A DNA stretch of 36,888 nucleotides, from the NCBI GenBank assembly GCA_023659975.1, contig JAGXOI010000004.1, positions 1 through 36,888 of the forward strand. Reading direction: 5' to 3'. The number at the start of each line of letters is the position of its first letter. Within the stretch, counting starts at the first letter, position 1. Shown piece by piece: positions 6,694 to 14,714 of the stretch. The stretch comes from Candidatus Aenigmarchaeota archaeon LH_S4. Its GTDB lineage: Archaea > Aenigmatarchaeota > Aenigmatarchaeia > QMZS01. The notes beneath the pieces were generated by a model, which made no database searches, was not told where the DNA came from, and saw nothing but the letters and a program-made list of their open reading frames with translations. A program made the translations under genes and the position numbers.

Positions 6694-7925
6694 GCTTTAC
6701 TTACCACACTTTCAAATTTTGAATAATATTTTGTGTTATCTGAAACATTTTCTCTTACTATAGTATTAGGTCCAATAATACAGTTATTACCAATTAAAAT
6801 TCCAGGCATTGTGGAAACATTAATCCCAAACTTTGTATTCTCTCCAATTACTAAACCAAAAGATTTTAGACCAGTATTTACTTTTTCTCCTTTCACAATT
6901 GTGTCAATTTCCTTTCTATCTAACTTAACATTTCCAGTAACTATTCCTGCCCCAATTCTGCTGTGCTTACTAATTACAGAATCCCCAATATAACCTGAAT
7001 GGACATGCACATCCTCCTGAAATATACTCTTTGCAATCTCTGAATGAGCACCTACTAAACAATTATTTTCTATTACAGAATTTCTTACCAATGAGAAATT
7101 TCCAACAATTGTATTGTCTCCAATATAGCAGTTCTTCAAAACAGAATTTTCAAAAATTTTCGCATCCTTTCCAACATAACAATTTTCAATTAGAACATTT
7201 TTTCCTATTGATGCTGATTTGTCAATATAATTATCTTTCTGTTTTAAAATTTGTTTTTCAATTTCAAGTAGATGCCAAGGATATTTTAAAGAAAGGGCTT
7301 CTTCTTCTACTCTGGCAACAGGAACATCATTTTCCTTCATATATAAAGATAGAGCATCTTCGAAAGAATAGGTATGTTCAGGAACACGCCTGTAATAATT
7401 AAAAAATTCTTTTGGTAATAAGTAGATACCCAAAACCTTTAAATTAGATGGAGACTCTTCTTTTTTTGGTTTTTCAACTATCCTCTTTGCTTTATCTCCT
7501 TCTAAATCAAAAATTCCATATAATTCTGGATTTTCTGTTTCTTTTCCCAATAAAATCATTTTTGCATCAGTTTGTTTTTTCTTTTTAATCAAAATATTGA
7601 TAAAATACCTGATATCAAGATAATTTGGATTTAAAACGAGAAAATCCTTTTCAACAAATTCTTCTGCTTGCAAAACAGCATTTCCCATCCCCTTAGGCTC
7701 AGATTGAGCAACAAATTTTATTTTTGGATATTTATTTTTTATTTCCCTTTCAATATCTTTTTTTGGTCCCTGAATAATTATAATATCTTTTATTCCAGCT
7801 TTTTTGACTCCTTCTATTATCCATTCAATCAATGTTTTACCACAGACTTTAATAAGAGATTTATGTTTTTGATTCAAAGGCCAAAACCTTGAACTTTCCC
7901 CAGCTGCTAAAATTACTGCTTGCAT
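6690..7925 (-). CDS. GlmU-like sugar-1-phosphate nucleotidyltransferase with left-handed beta-helix
   Basis: The protein has 411 residues in two parts. Residues 1-230 form a nucleotidyltransferase with [15 protein letters not shown] (3-17), then a KxLI-VCGKT segment and 'GMGNAVLQA', typical of NDP-sugar pyrophosphorylases. Residues about 235-411 are hexapeptide repeats ([16 protein letters not shown] and so on) forming a trimeric left-handed helix of the acyltransferase type. This two-domain layout matches archaeal bifunctional enzymes that acetylate glucosamine-1-phosphate and convert it to UDP-GlcNAc, or glucose-1-phosphate thymidylyltransferases with an acetyltransferase tail. The signature GxG-x-R has drifted to GESSR. 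Substrate is inferred from the GlmS and phosphohexomutase genes nearby. It overlaps the YvcK-like gene by 13 bp and HAD by 4 bp. Confidence 0.85.
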   Translation of the reverse strand: MQAVILAAGESSRFWPLNQKHKSLIKVCGKTLIEWIIEGVKKAGIKDIIIIQGPKKDIEREIKNKYPKIKFVAQSEPKGMGNAVLQAEEFVEKDFLVLNPNYLDIRYFINILIKKKKQTDAKMILLGKETENPELYGIFDLEGDKAKRIVEKPKKEESPSNLKVLGIYLLPKEFFNYYRRVPEHTYSFEDALSLYMKENDVPVARVEEEALSLKYPWHLLEIEKQILKQKDNYIDKSASIGKNVLIENCYVGKDAKIFENSVLKNCYIGDNTIVGNFSLVRNSVIENNCLVGAHSEIAKSIFQEDVHVHSGYIGDSVISKHSRIGAGIVTGNVKLDRKEIDTIVKGEKVNTGLKSFGLVIGENTKFGINVSTMPGILIGNNCIIGPNTIVRENVSDNTKYYSKFESVVSKA

Positions 7926-8875
7926 AATTTTAAAATCTCTTCTACAACTTTTTTTGGATTATAAATTATTGGACCTTCTTCAACCAATAAGTTTTTTCCA
8001 ATAAATTTATTTTTATTTTCTAAGTTATCAAACTTTGTAATCTCAATTAATTGAGGCTCTTCTTTTCTATATTCTTCTATTCTTTCTTTTTCTGGAACAG
8101 ATTTATTAAAAATAACAAAATTAAGTTCACAGCCAATATACTTTTCAATCTCTTTTGTATAATCTAAAACAGAGAAATTTTGTGTCTCTCCCAATTTTGT
8201 CATTGCTGGGCAAATAAAAACTTTTTTAGCCTTTGTTTTTTGAATTGCTTCTTTCATTCCTTCTGGTAGAAAACAAGGAATAATACTAGAGTAAATGTCC
8301 CCAGGTCCAAAAATAAGAATACCTGCTTCTTTGATTTCTTCTAAAACTTTTGGATAAGCCTTTGCTCCTGGTTTTAAATAAACATCTTTAATTTTCAGGT
8401 TTGGACTATGTTTTTTTGGAACATCAATTTCATCTTCTCCAATAATTTTAGTACTGTTTTCCAAAATTGCTATAACTTGTGTTTTTTCTATTGTTGCAGG
8501 TAAACACCTCCCTCTAACATCTAAAAATTTGTGTACGATATCCAAAACTTTTTCATAGTCTTTTGTAATATACTCCAGACCACCAATAAAAATATTAGAA
8601 AACTTATGTCCTTTATGACCTCCTCCAAATTCTTCATGACCAAATCTAAAATTCCATAATTCTTTTTTCCACTCTGGAGCTTCTGACAAAGCTAATAAAT
8701 GTCTCCTAATATCCCCTGGAGGCAAAACATTAAAATCTTTTCTTAATTGTCCTGTAGAACCCCCATTATCAACCATCGAAGTAACGGAAGTTATTTCAAC
8801 AGGATATTTTTTTAACTCAGATAAAACAACTTTCGGAATTGCGTTTCCACCCCCAAAACAAACAATTTTTTTCAT
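7913..8875 (-). CDS. YvcK/GlmR-like protein (CofD/UPF0052 superfamily)
   Basis: The protein opens [20 protein letters not shown], with the nucleotide-binding GGG loop, then [16 protein letters not shown] and [16 protein letters not shown], the diagnostic YvcK blocks. CofD proteins, which make F420, lack the DNGGS-TG-x-LR motif, so this is the YvcK branch. YvcK/GlmR of Firmicutes binds UDP-GlcNAc and regulates central carbon and cell-wall precursor flow, including GlmS. A GTG three codons upstream (8884) also opens the frame. I chose the ATG at 8875 because family members start at the GGG strand and a GGTGGAGG ribosome-binding sequence lies just upstream. That sequence sits at the stop codon of a broken SDR gene. 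The product is 320 residues. It is the first gene of the operon with the GlmU-like enzyme. Confidence 0.87.
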   Translation of the reverse strand: MKKIVCFGGGNAIPKVVLSELKKYPVEITSVTSMVDNGGSTGQLRKDFNVLPPGDIRRHLLALSEAPEWKKELWNFRFGHEEFGGGHKGHKFSNIFIGGLEYITKDYEKVLDIVHKFLDVRGRCLPATIEKTQVIAILENSTKIIGEDEIDVPKKHSPNLKIKDVYLKPGAKAYPKVLEEIKEAGILIFGPGDIYSSIIPCFLPEGMKEAIQKTKAKKVFICPAMTKLGETQNFSVLDYTKEIEKYIGCELNFVIFNKSVPEKERIEEYRKEEPQLIEITKFDNLENKNKFIGKNLLVEEGPIIYNPKKVVEEILKLCKQ

Positions 8876-8884
8876 TTCCTCCAC

Positions 8885-9164
8885 CTATATATCTGTTTTT
8901 ATTTTTTTACAATTATTGCCTATTTCTTTCAATACTTTTTTATAGTTCTTATAGTTAGTTGTATCAATCTGATAGATTTCTAATTTATCATCTTTATCTA
9001 ATGAATTATATAACTTATTTAACACCTCAATATTTTTATCGAGAGCAAAAACTCTTGAACCCTGCTCTAAGAAGTCTTTAACAATTGCTCCACCTATTCC
9101 TCCAGTTCCAACAACTATGATGTTTTTATTTTTAAGACTAGGGTATATTGCTTCTATAGTTAAT
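8885..9164 (-). pseudogene. Remnant of an NAD(P)-binding SDR-type dehydrogenase
   Basis: The minus strand reads in one frame to a TAG at 8885-8887. It encodes IIVVGTGGIGGAIVKDFLEQ, a Rossmann 'GxGGIGxAI' dinucleotide motif, followed by a beta strand ending in the acidic ALDKN and a further helix. Only about 90 residues remain, against roughly 250 in a complete short-chain dehydrogenase, and there is no ATG. The catalytic YxxxK half is missing. Upstream the frame runs without a break into the sugar-isomerase fragment, which is in another frame. The two remnants appear to be joined by a deletion. Confidence 0.6.
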
Positions 9165-9407
9165 TTACCCTGGATTTTTATTTAAAAGATTTTTTATGAA
9201 TTCTGGCTTGCAGATATACTCATATGCACCACCTTTATGATAGTCAAGATTTTCTACTGCTACTGGAATATCAAGAGATTTTGACCATTCAGACAAACTT
9301 TTTAAACTTTCTGAAAATGTTTTTAATAATATGTAAATGATATTTTCATTTTCTAAAACCCCAGATTTGATATTCAAAAGTTTGATTTTCTTCTTTTTTA
9401 AATTCAT
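9165..9407 (-). pseudogene. Fragment of a TIM-barrel sugar isomerase/epimerase-like protein
   Basis: The frame is 80 codons long. The segment SLDIPVAVENLDYHKGGAYE near residues 44-63 resembles the metal-ligand strand 'I-x-VENL-x-x-x' of xylose isomerase-like TIM-barrel proteins, and the following PEFIKNLL also fits. Both the N-terminal strands and the C-terminal third are absent. The apparent ATG lies 62 bp inside the preceding methyltransferase gene, so this is probably not a true start. The fragment is most simply a decayed gene of the same operon. Family assignment is moderate to weak. Confidence 0.4.
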
Positions 9408-10005
9408 TGTATTTTGTTTTATGTATTGGTTCAGCTAACTTGGATAGCATTGAATAGTACGCATCCATTATTGATCCTCTTGTTAAAGGCGTTTCTGGGG
9501 CATTTGGCTGATTTTTAATGTTTGCCATTACCAGCATACCTTCAGGTTTTAATGTATTCACAAGTTTATCCAAATAATCATACATTTCTGTAAGTGGCAA
9601 TTTTGCCCCTAAGTAATATATTGTTTCACTATAAATAACTACATCAAAGCTGTTTTTTGGAATTTTATTAATATATTCTAAGATATCTGCGTTGATTAAC
9701 TCAACTCTATCTTTATAAACTTCAATGTTTTCTCTTGCTCTTTTAATAGCATTTTCAGATATATCAATTCCAACGATTTTTGCATTATAAAATTCCTCTG
9801 CCAACATCTTTGTGTGAGCCCCTTCAGCACAACCTATTTCTAGAAATTTTTCAGGTTCTGTTTTTAACATACCTCTTATTACTTGTATTTGTCTTTTATA
9901 TTTTCTTTGTTCATACTCAGAAGTAAAAAAGCCCCAAGGATCCGAACTGTTAAATTCTTCTTCATCAAAATACTTTTTATCAAATTTTCCTCCCATAATT
10001 ATCAT
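9346..10005 (-). CDS. SAM-dependent methyltransferase (NodS-like class I)
   Basis: The protein has 219 residues. SAM-binding motif I is FLEIGCAEGAHTKML (54-68), with the acidic end of strand 2 in IVGIDISENAI (78-88) and motif III-like FDVVIYSETIYYL downstream. The overall form resembles NodS and related small-molecule N-methyltransferases, which act on deacetylated amino sugars. The adjacent upstream PIG-L deacetylase fits that idea: deacetylate, then methylate the freed amine. That link is inference. The start could be M1 or M4 (MGGKFDKKYFD); neither has a clear ribosome-binding site. Confidence 0.82.
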   Translation of the reverse strand: MIIMGGKFDKKYFDEEEFNSSDPWGFFTSEYEQRKYKRQIQVIRGMLKTEPEKFLEIGCAEGAHTKMLAEEFYNAKIVGIDISENAIKRARENIEVYKDRVELINADILEYINKIPKNSFDVVIYSETIYYLGAKLPLTEMYDYLDKLVNTLKPEGMLVMANIKNQPNAPETPLTRGSIMDAYYSMLSKLAEPIHKTKYNEFKKEENQTFEYQIWGFRK

Positions 10006-10078
10006 CTACTTTTTTATCTATATAAAAAGGTGTTAAACCACATTCTTCTGCCACCCTTCTTATATATTCTGATGCCAT
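9980..10078 (-). other. Short ORF between PIG-L and methyltransferase genes (32 codons)
   Basis: An ATG at 10078 opens a 32-residue frame that starts MASEYIRRVAEECGLTPFYI and overlaps the methyltransferase start by 26 bp. The sequence looks protein-like (amphipathic helix, then a short strand). The frame is also open upstream of the ATG into the end of the PIG-L gene. It may be a leftover C-terminal piece of a deleted gene rather than an expressed small protein. Confidence 0.3.
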
Positions 10079-10080
10079 AT

Positions 10081-10833
10081 TTATGCCTTTATCTTTTCAG
10101 ATTTTCTCCCATGAAATATTTCTGTTACATCTTCAGCATTTTCAAGGGATTTAACAAATAAATTATATTTTTTATTAATCTCTGGTATTCCAATAATTTC
10201 AGAATAATTTTTTTCTCTTTTCCTGTAAGTAGAATAAAGTAGAGAAAAGTATTCATTAATGTGATTTGCCATTTCATCAAATCTACCCCATTCAACTTGT
10301 GATTTATGTTTTCTTATTCCATCCAACTTTCTTTCAATTTGATTGTCTATGTCAATTTTCAAGATTTTATCAAACTTTCCTGGGTTGTGGTAGTAGAGGG
10401 GAAAAAGCCAGACAATATAATGAGATTCTAAAGGATTTTTAGCAAGTTCTAAAGCTTTATGTCCAATTTCATAAGTTGCTCTATGGTCAGGATGACCTTC
10501 TGCTTTGTTAGGAATGAAAGCAACATCACTATATTTTATTCTTTTTGCAACCTCTTCGATAGTGCTTTGATCATTTTCGTAATTCTTAAGTTTTCCATCC
10601 TCAATATCAAAGTTATAAAAATTTTTAATTCCAAGATATTTCCTCTCCTCCTTGCCTTCCTCTGCTCTCATCTTTTTTATCGTTTTAGGAGGTAAATTTC
10701 CACCATGCCTCCCATCGGTCATTTGAATATAATTGATTTCCCAACCATTATTTATTAACTGAAGCAGAGTTCCTCCTGTTGAGATTATTCCATCGTCATT
10801 ATGGGGATTCAAAACATAAGCTTTTTTAGTCAT
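10081..10833 (-). CDS. PIG-L/LmbE family deacetylase
   Basis: This is a zinc-dependent N-acetyl-sugar deacetylase family protein of 250 residues. The zinc ligands and catalytic acid lie in NPHNDDG (H11, D13, D14), a variant of the usual PHPDD, and in EGHPDHRATYEIG (H114, H117). The N-terminal strand and the 'MTDGRHGG' loop also match the family. Likely substrates are GlcNAc-containing lipids or nucleotide sugars, but the sequence does not say which. The gene overlaps the upstream hypothetical by 4 bp, indicating translational coupling, and is followed by the methyltransferase. No signal peptide, so it acts in the cytoplasm. Confidence 0.88.
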   Translation of the reverse strand: MTKKAYVLNPHNDDGIISTGGTLLQLINNGWEINYIQMTDGRHGGNLPPKTIKKMRAEEGKEERKYLGIKNFYNFDIEDGKLKNYENDQSTIEEVAKRIKYSDVAFIPNKAEGHPDHRATYEIGHKALELAKNPLESHYIVWLFPLYYHNPGKFDKILKIDIDNQIERKLDGIRKHKSQVEWGRFDEMANHINEYFSLLYSTYRKREKNYSEIIGIPEINKKYNLFVKSLENAEDVTEIFHGRKSEKIKA

Positions 10834-11597
10834 TTTTCACCACCCTCCTCTGGAACCTTTCCTGAAAATTTCTCATCCATGAAGTCATCGATTAGCTCTT
10901 TTGCTTTTTCTTCATATACATCCATTCTCTTGTACATATAAACCGTTCTATCAAAATTACATTTAGAGCACCCCCAAGCCCCACCGTTATCCCAATATTC
11001 ATAAATTCTGAATAGATAACGCCGATCCATACTCCTGTGAAGTAATCCTTTGACTTTGTTTTTAGTTATATATTTAAGTAGTCCCTTTTTTCTAAATCTC
11101 TCTTCAAAATCCTTGCCTTGGTGACGAGATTTATATTCTTCTTTTATCTCTTTATATTCTTCTTCAACATCTTTACCCAATTCTCTTAAAAATTTTTGTA
11201 TATCCTCGGGTTTACATATATCCGTTTCTGCCCCCTCTGCTAGCTTCAGGTATCTCCCCTTCTTTATGTCATTTGTGGATTTACTAATCAAATTTTTTAC
11301 TTGTTTTTCATATCTTTTTAACCCATCTAACATAAAAGATGCTTTGCCAGCATCCGTACATTCTCGAGAAAGTTTATAACGGTGGCTTGGTTCTTCATTG
11401 CTCTTAACGTAACTCCTATAAAGCAACCATGTATACAGGAAAGTCGGTATTCTTTTCATATCTTCATCAAAGGTTCTGCCTGGATATTTACAATCATATT
11501 CTTTTTTTGAGTTTATATAGTCTTTTTTAACGTCTTCAAATAAATATTCTAAAAAATTTTTTTCATCATCCTGCTCAGATACTCCTGTTTCTACCAT
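10830..11597 (-). CDS. Hypothetical protein, 255 aa, with one CxxC pair
   Basis: I do not recognise the family. The protein is soluble, strongly charged and mostly helical. Two similar lysine- and glutamate-rich segments occur near residues 20-45 (DVKKDYINSKKEYDCKYPGR) and 145-165 (EEEYKEIKEEYKSRHQGKDF), which suggests an internal duplication. A single CSKC lies near residue 215 within WGCSKCNFDR. A TTG at 11603 is in frame, but I prefer the ATG at 11597, because GAGGTGA lies six bases before it. That ribosome-binding sequence lies in the vestigial end of the oxidoreductase pseudogene upstream. The gene is coupled to PIG-L by a 4-bp overlap, so a role in the same glycan pathway is possible. 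Confidence 0.65.
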   Translation of the reverse strand: MVETGVSEQDDEKNFLEYLFEDVKKDYINSKKEYDCKYPGRTFDEDMKRIPTFLYTWLLYRSYVKSNEEPSHRYKLSRECTDAGKASFMLDGLKRYEKQVKNLISKSTNDIKKGRYLKLAEGAETDICKPEDIQKFLRELGKDVEEEYKEIKEEYKSRHQGKDFEERFRKKGLLKYITKNKVKGLLHRSMDRRYLFRIYEYWDNGGAWGCSKCNFDRTVYMYKRMDVYEEKAKELIDDFMDEKFSGKVPEEGGEK

Positions 11598-11603
11598 CTT
11601 CAA

Positions 11604-11774
11604 TCACCTCAAAACCCTATAAACATAAAGGAGGTGCCTATCCATTAGTTTTCCATTTAGATCTGCGGGATCTTTAGCATGGACTTTACCAAAACTTCCT
11701 ACCCCAAAAAGAGCTGTTTTTTCTGCCATATAATCAAATAGTAATAAAACTATTTATGGTTTAAATTATTATGT
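11604..11774 (-). pseudogene. Internally deleted copy of the Gfo/Idh/MocA oxidoreductase, with its promoter
   Basis: The minus strand from 11729 encodes MAEKTALFGVGSFGKVHAKD, differing at one position from the first 20 residues of the oxidoreductase at 13445-14623. After a short unrelated stretch, the frame ends in VYRVLR and TGA, matching the VYKVLE end of that gene, including the bases after the stop (GTGATT, then AAGATGGTAG). The 41-codon ORF therefore keeps both ends and has lost about 1.1 kb of middle. The upstream region (11727-11774) also matches the promoter at 14621-14668. It is a decayed duplicate, not a functional dehydrogenase. Its tail supplies the ribosome-binding site of the next gene. 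Confidence 0.85.
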
Positions 11775-11871
11775 CATTCTATTTTTTCCCGTTCAAAAAC
11801 AATTTTTTCAAATTCTTTCGTTAAATCTACTCTTTCTAATTAAGAATTTTTCTAAATAAAAAGAAAAAAAA

Positions 11872-12114
11872 TCATTGATATTTCTTCTCTGCTCCTGCTT
11901 CAATTTCTTCTCTTACTCTTTCCAATGTTTCCCTCACTTCTTTATACAATTCTGAACCTTTACCACCAATTACATCTTTTATTGTATCTATTGCTCTTTC
12001 ACATCCTTCTAGATAATCGTCCAATTTTTCAGTAATAAGTTCTCGGTCTTTCTCTGGAAGTTCTTTTGCATCATTAATTATTCTCCGTCCTATACTGTGT
12101 ATATTCTGTCCCAC
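11872..12114 (-). CDS. Hypothetical small helical protein, 80 aa
   Basis: I do not recognise it. The product is charged and almost entirely helical (about residues 8-75), with heptad-like leucine/isoleucine spacing that suggests a helical hairpin or short coiled coil. It has no membrane segment and no cysteine apart from one near residue 39. Its start is followed upstream by an AT-rich region with a TATA-like TTTATAA (12131-12137). It is isolated between the oxidoreductase pseudogene and the MFS gene. The region between it and the pseudogene (11775-11871) shows only a 21-codon open fragment without a start. Confidence 0.5.
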   Translation of the reverse strand: MGQNIHSIGRRIINDAKELPEKDRELITEKLDDYLEGCERAIDTIKDVIGGKGSELYKEVRETLERVREEIEAGAEKKYQ

Positions 12115-12139
12115 AGCCCTGGATTATAAAAAGTTTTAT

Positions 12140-12270
12140 AAATAATAAAAAATGAAGGAAAATATGCAAAAGAACCAAACAATGAGGAAATTGACTTTGT
12201 GATTAAAAATTTAAGAGAACTCGAAAACTATTTAAAATTGTTTGCTAAAACTTCTTCAACACTAAAGTAA
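12140..12270 (+). pseudogene. Possible gene-end remnant (no start codon)
   Basis: A plus-strand frame ending at TAA 12268-12270 reads YAKEPNNEEIDFVIKNLREL and then a lysine-rich tail. The composition is protein-like, but the frame has no start codon and begins just after a stop at 12137-12139. Its end overlaps the end of the convergent MFS gene by 26 bp. It may be the 3' piece of a deleted gene. Confidence 0.25.
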
Positions 12271-13339
12271 AAATTAGCAAACCTACTCCAAAAATTATAA
12301 ATAGGTTTGAAAGAGTAAAATAAATTAACAATAAACCCCCAAGTAAAGCTCCAAAAGCAACTCCAAAGGATTCTATCGCTGTATCCACAATTGATCTTTG
12401 TTTTTTAAAAATATGTAATCTACCAAATAAAAAACTTTTTTCTGATCTCAGAAAGATGCTAAGCGAAAACTCAAAAAGGTATAAAATAAAGATAAAAACA
12501 AGACTCTGTACAAAACCCAGCAAAATTGTTGTTATTGCAAAAACTATGGAAAAGTAAAAAAATAATGATTTGTTATCATAATAATCAAGTTTTCTTGCAG
12601 AAAAAAACAGAGGAAGGAACAAAATTAAATTTGCAAAAAAGAACAAATAGATGATTTGATTTATTGTTAATCCAAAGTTTTTTAAAAAAAGAACAAAGAA
12701 ACCTCTGTAAAAACCAACAAGACACATTACAACAAAAGGTAAAACCAAAACCCTTTTATTTTTTATTTTAAACTTTATTTTTTCCTCTAAAAATTCTACT
12801 TTTTCAAGTTTGAAGATTGGGAATAAAGTTATGAAATAAATAAAAGTTGAAGATAAGAAAGCTAAAGGAAAATTTCCAATAAATATTAAAATTCCTCCAA
12901 TAATAGGAGCGAGAATTGCAGAAATAAGAGGAGCCAAATAAAAGTACTGAAATTCGCTAGTCCTCGCTTTTGTTTTAAATAAAATTATTCCTCTTGTGGA
13001 AACATAAAACAGACCAGAGAAAAATCCAAGTAAAACCTGCATTAAGAGAAATTGAAACAAGGTAGAAACAAAAAGCATTGAAATTGAGTAAAAAGAATAG
13101 CCAAAAACAGAAATTGCTAATAAAACTTTTATGTTTCCTTTTTTTAAGAGAAGAAATAATAAAGAAAAGAAACCAACACAGAAATAGATAATAAAATAAT
13201 TTAATCCAATATAGGATAAAGAAAACCCTTTTAAATCAAGGAATAGAGGATAGTAAAGAGAAAATAGTTTATAGCCAGAAAGTAAAAGGAAGTGTATAAT
13301 TGGAATGATAAAAATTGGTTTTTTTATATTAGATAACAT
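12245..13339 (-). CDS. Major facilitator superfamily transporter
   Basis: The 364-residue protein is a polytopic membrane protein with about 12 hydrophobic segments. It starts KPIFIIPIIHFLLLSGYKLF. The loop between segments 2 and 3 (LLKKGNIKVLLAISVFGYS) is a degenerate form of the MFS 'G-x-x-x-D-R-x-G-R-R' signature. It is somewhat shorter than the usual 400 residues because loops are short. Substrate cannot be read from the sequence. It lies just downstream of the Gfo/Idh/MocA gene on the same strand (105 bp gap), so a sugar-related substrate is possible. Codon use is extremely AT-rich, as expected for hydrophobic residues in this genome. Confidence 0.82.
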   Translation of the reverse strand: MLSNIKKPIFIIPIIHFLLLSGYKLFSLYYPLFLDLKGFSLSYIGLNYFIIYFCVGFFSLLFLLLKKGNIKVLLAISVFGYSFYSISMLFVSTLFQFLLMQVLLGFFSGLFYVSTRGIILFKTKARTSEFQYFYLAPLISAILAPIIGGILIFIGNFPLAFLSSTFIYFITLFPIFKLEKVEFLEEKIKFKIKNKRVLVLPFVVMCLVGFYRGFFVLFLKNFGLTINQIIYLFFFANLILFLPLFFSARKLDYYDNKSLFFYFSIVFAITTILLGFVQSLVFIFILYLFEFSLSIFLRSEKSFLFGRLHIFKKQRSIVDTAIESFGVAFGALLGGLLLIYFTLSNLFIIFGVGLLIFTLVLKKF

Positions 13340-13444
13340 TAAAGAATTTATAAAAAATTAATAAAAATTAAAATTTATTCGAGTTCAATCAAAGCTATTA
13401 ATTTTTGAATCTTCTCCCATATCTTTATTTCCTACCATCTTTAA

Positions 13445-14623
13445 TCACTCCAAAACCTTATAAACCATAGCCTTTGGCTTGCCACCTTCATAATAAACTT
13501 GTTCTGCTGTATCTTGGTATCCTAAGGCTTGATCTAAAGAACAAGTTAAGTCTTTCTTTGAATTTGATTCATGGAAATTCTTTAACATTGCAAAAAGTGG
13601 AACCCATCCATACTTTGGTTCTCCATCTTTCCATTTTTCTTCTGGAACATATTTATTCATCTTTTCCTCTAATGTTTCTGCATTTGCTCTTTTCAGAACT
13701 TCATCTTGTTTTTCCTTATCTGTGATATATTGACCTTTAACCTTTTCCAACAAATAATCAACATTTCTTTTTCCTTCAACTCTTGCCGCTATTGGGTTTA
13801 TTTCTGGTCTTGCCAAAGTGTTTCCATATTGTGCTGTTTTTCCATCTCCATCTATTAGCATATATTGTCTTATTTCAGGGTCAGCAAAACTTCCTTCTAT
13901 TTCCGATACCATTCCATCAGGAAATAGTAATCCAAATTCTGCCCTCACATCAGTTGAAAAAGGATATTTTGGATTTCCATTTTCAGGAAGTTCAGACCAG
14001 GTTTGAATTTTTGCATTTTTAACCTCTGGAGGTTTTTCTGCAAAAGAACTTCCTGACACATACTTTCTAAACAAATCCACTTCTGACAAATCATGCATTA
14101 AATCCTCTAAAGTAATTCTTGAACCTACTCCACCACCAATTCCCCTCTCAGATACACCCCTTAAATCTTTACTTCTCCTATTAAAAGAATATCCTGGTTC
14201 AAAATCCATATCTTCTTTATTGGCTTGTACTACTGGATGAGCCATTTCTATATAATTAACACCAATTTTTGCATTAGGATAATTTTTTGTAATATATTCA
14301 AGTTCACTTGCTTTTTCTGCAGGTGGTTTTTCCACAAAAATATTTTTTCCATAATCAACACCTAAAAGTGTTAATGGAAAATGGCTGGGTGTATTTGTTG
14401 CAATATCCCAATTATTTGTTTTGATTGCATTCTCGAATATCTTTTCTTTCTCACCTAATCTGACAGCATCTTCATTAATAAAATTTACACCATATTTCTC
14501 CGCTATCTCTTTCTTTGCAGGATCTGTATCTACTATACAACTTAAATAACCTAGGCCTGCAAGGTCTTTAGCATGGACTTTACCAAAACTTCCTGCCCCA
14601 AAAAGAGCTGTTTTTTCTGCCAT
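13445..14623 (-). CDS. Gfo/Idh/MocA family oxidoreductase
   Basis: This is an NAD(P)-dependent sugar or cyclitol dehydrogenase family member of 392 residues. The Rossmann loop is LFGAGSFGKVHAKD (7-20), and the family EKP motif is at 98-100 in NIFVEKPPAEKA. The catalytic region has GGGVGSRITLEDLMHDLSEV, in which the HD pair corresponds to the conserved histidine of the family. The C-terminal half forms the substrate-binding sheet. The gene is divergent from an HTH regulator, and the region downstream of its stop contains a second start-like ATG with a 17-codon ORF. A 5'-3' terminal duplicate of this gene exists at 11604-11774. Substrate unknown. Confidence 0.85.
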   Translation of the reverse strand: MAEKTALFGAGSFGKVHAKDLAGLGYLSCIVDTDPAKKEIAEKYGVNFINEDAVRLGEKEKIFENAIKTNNWDIATNTPSHFPLTLLGVDYGKNIFVEKPPAEKASELEYITKNYPNAKIGVNYIEMAHPVVQANKEDMDFEPGYSFNRRSKDLRGVSERGIGGGVGSRITLEDLMHDLSEVDLFRKYVSGSSFAEKPPEVKNAKIQTWSELPENGNPKYPFSTDVRAEFGLLFPDGMVSEIEGSFADPEIRQYMLIDGDGKTAQYGNTLARPEINPIAARVEGKRNVDYLLEKVKGQYITDKEKQDEVLKRANAETLEEKMNKYVPEEKWKDGEPKYGWVPLFAMLKNFHESNSKKDLTCSLDQALGYQDTAEQVYYEGGKPKAMVYKVLE

Positions 14624-14714
14624 ATAATCAACCAGTAATAAAATTATTTATAGTTTAAATTATAACATTTTTTATAAAAACTTAAAGAGGATTATAAAAA
14701 ACTTTATAAGAGTT
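14624..14714. promoter_or_regulatory. Divergent promoter region of the oxidoreductase and HTH regulator
   Basis: The 91-bp gap is very AT-rich. A TATA-like CTATAAATAA on the minus strand (14644-14653) lies about 25 bp before the oxidoreductase ATG, the spacing expected for a leaderless mRNA. On the plus strand, TTATAAAAAA (about 14692-14701) and TTTATAA (14703-14709) precede the regulator. The part nearest the oxidoreductase is duplicated at 11727-11774. The regulator probably acts here, which is inference. Confidence 0.5.

Noticed and set aside
7031-7402. 123-codon plus-strand ORF inside the GlmU-like gene
   Set aside because: Antisense shadow of the hexapeptide-repeat region with low-complexity composition.
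11775-11871. 21-codon open fragment (LERVDLTKEFEKIVFEREKI) on the minus strand
   Set aside because: Coherent but too short, preceded directly by a stop and without a start. It may be a trace of a lost gene, but evidence is insufficient.
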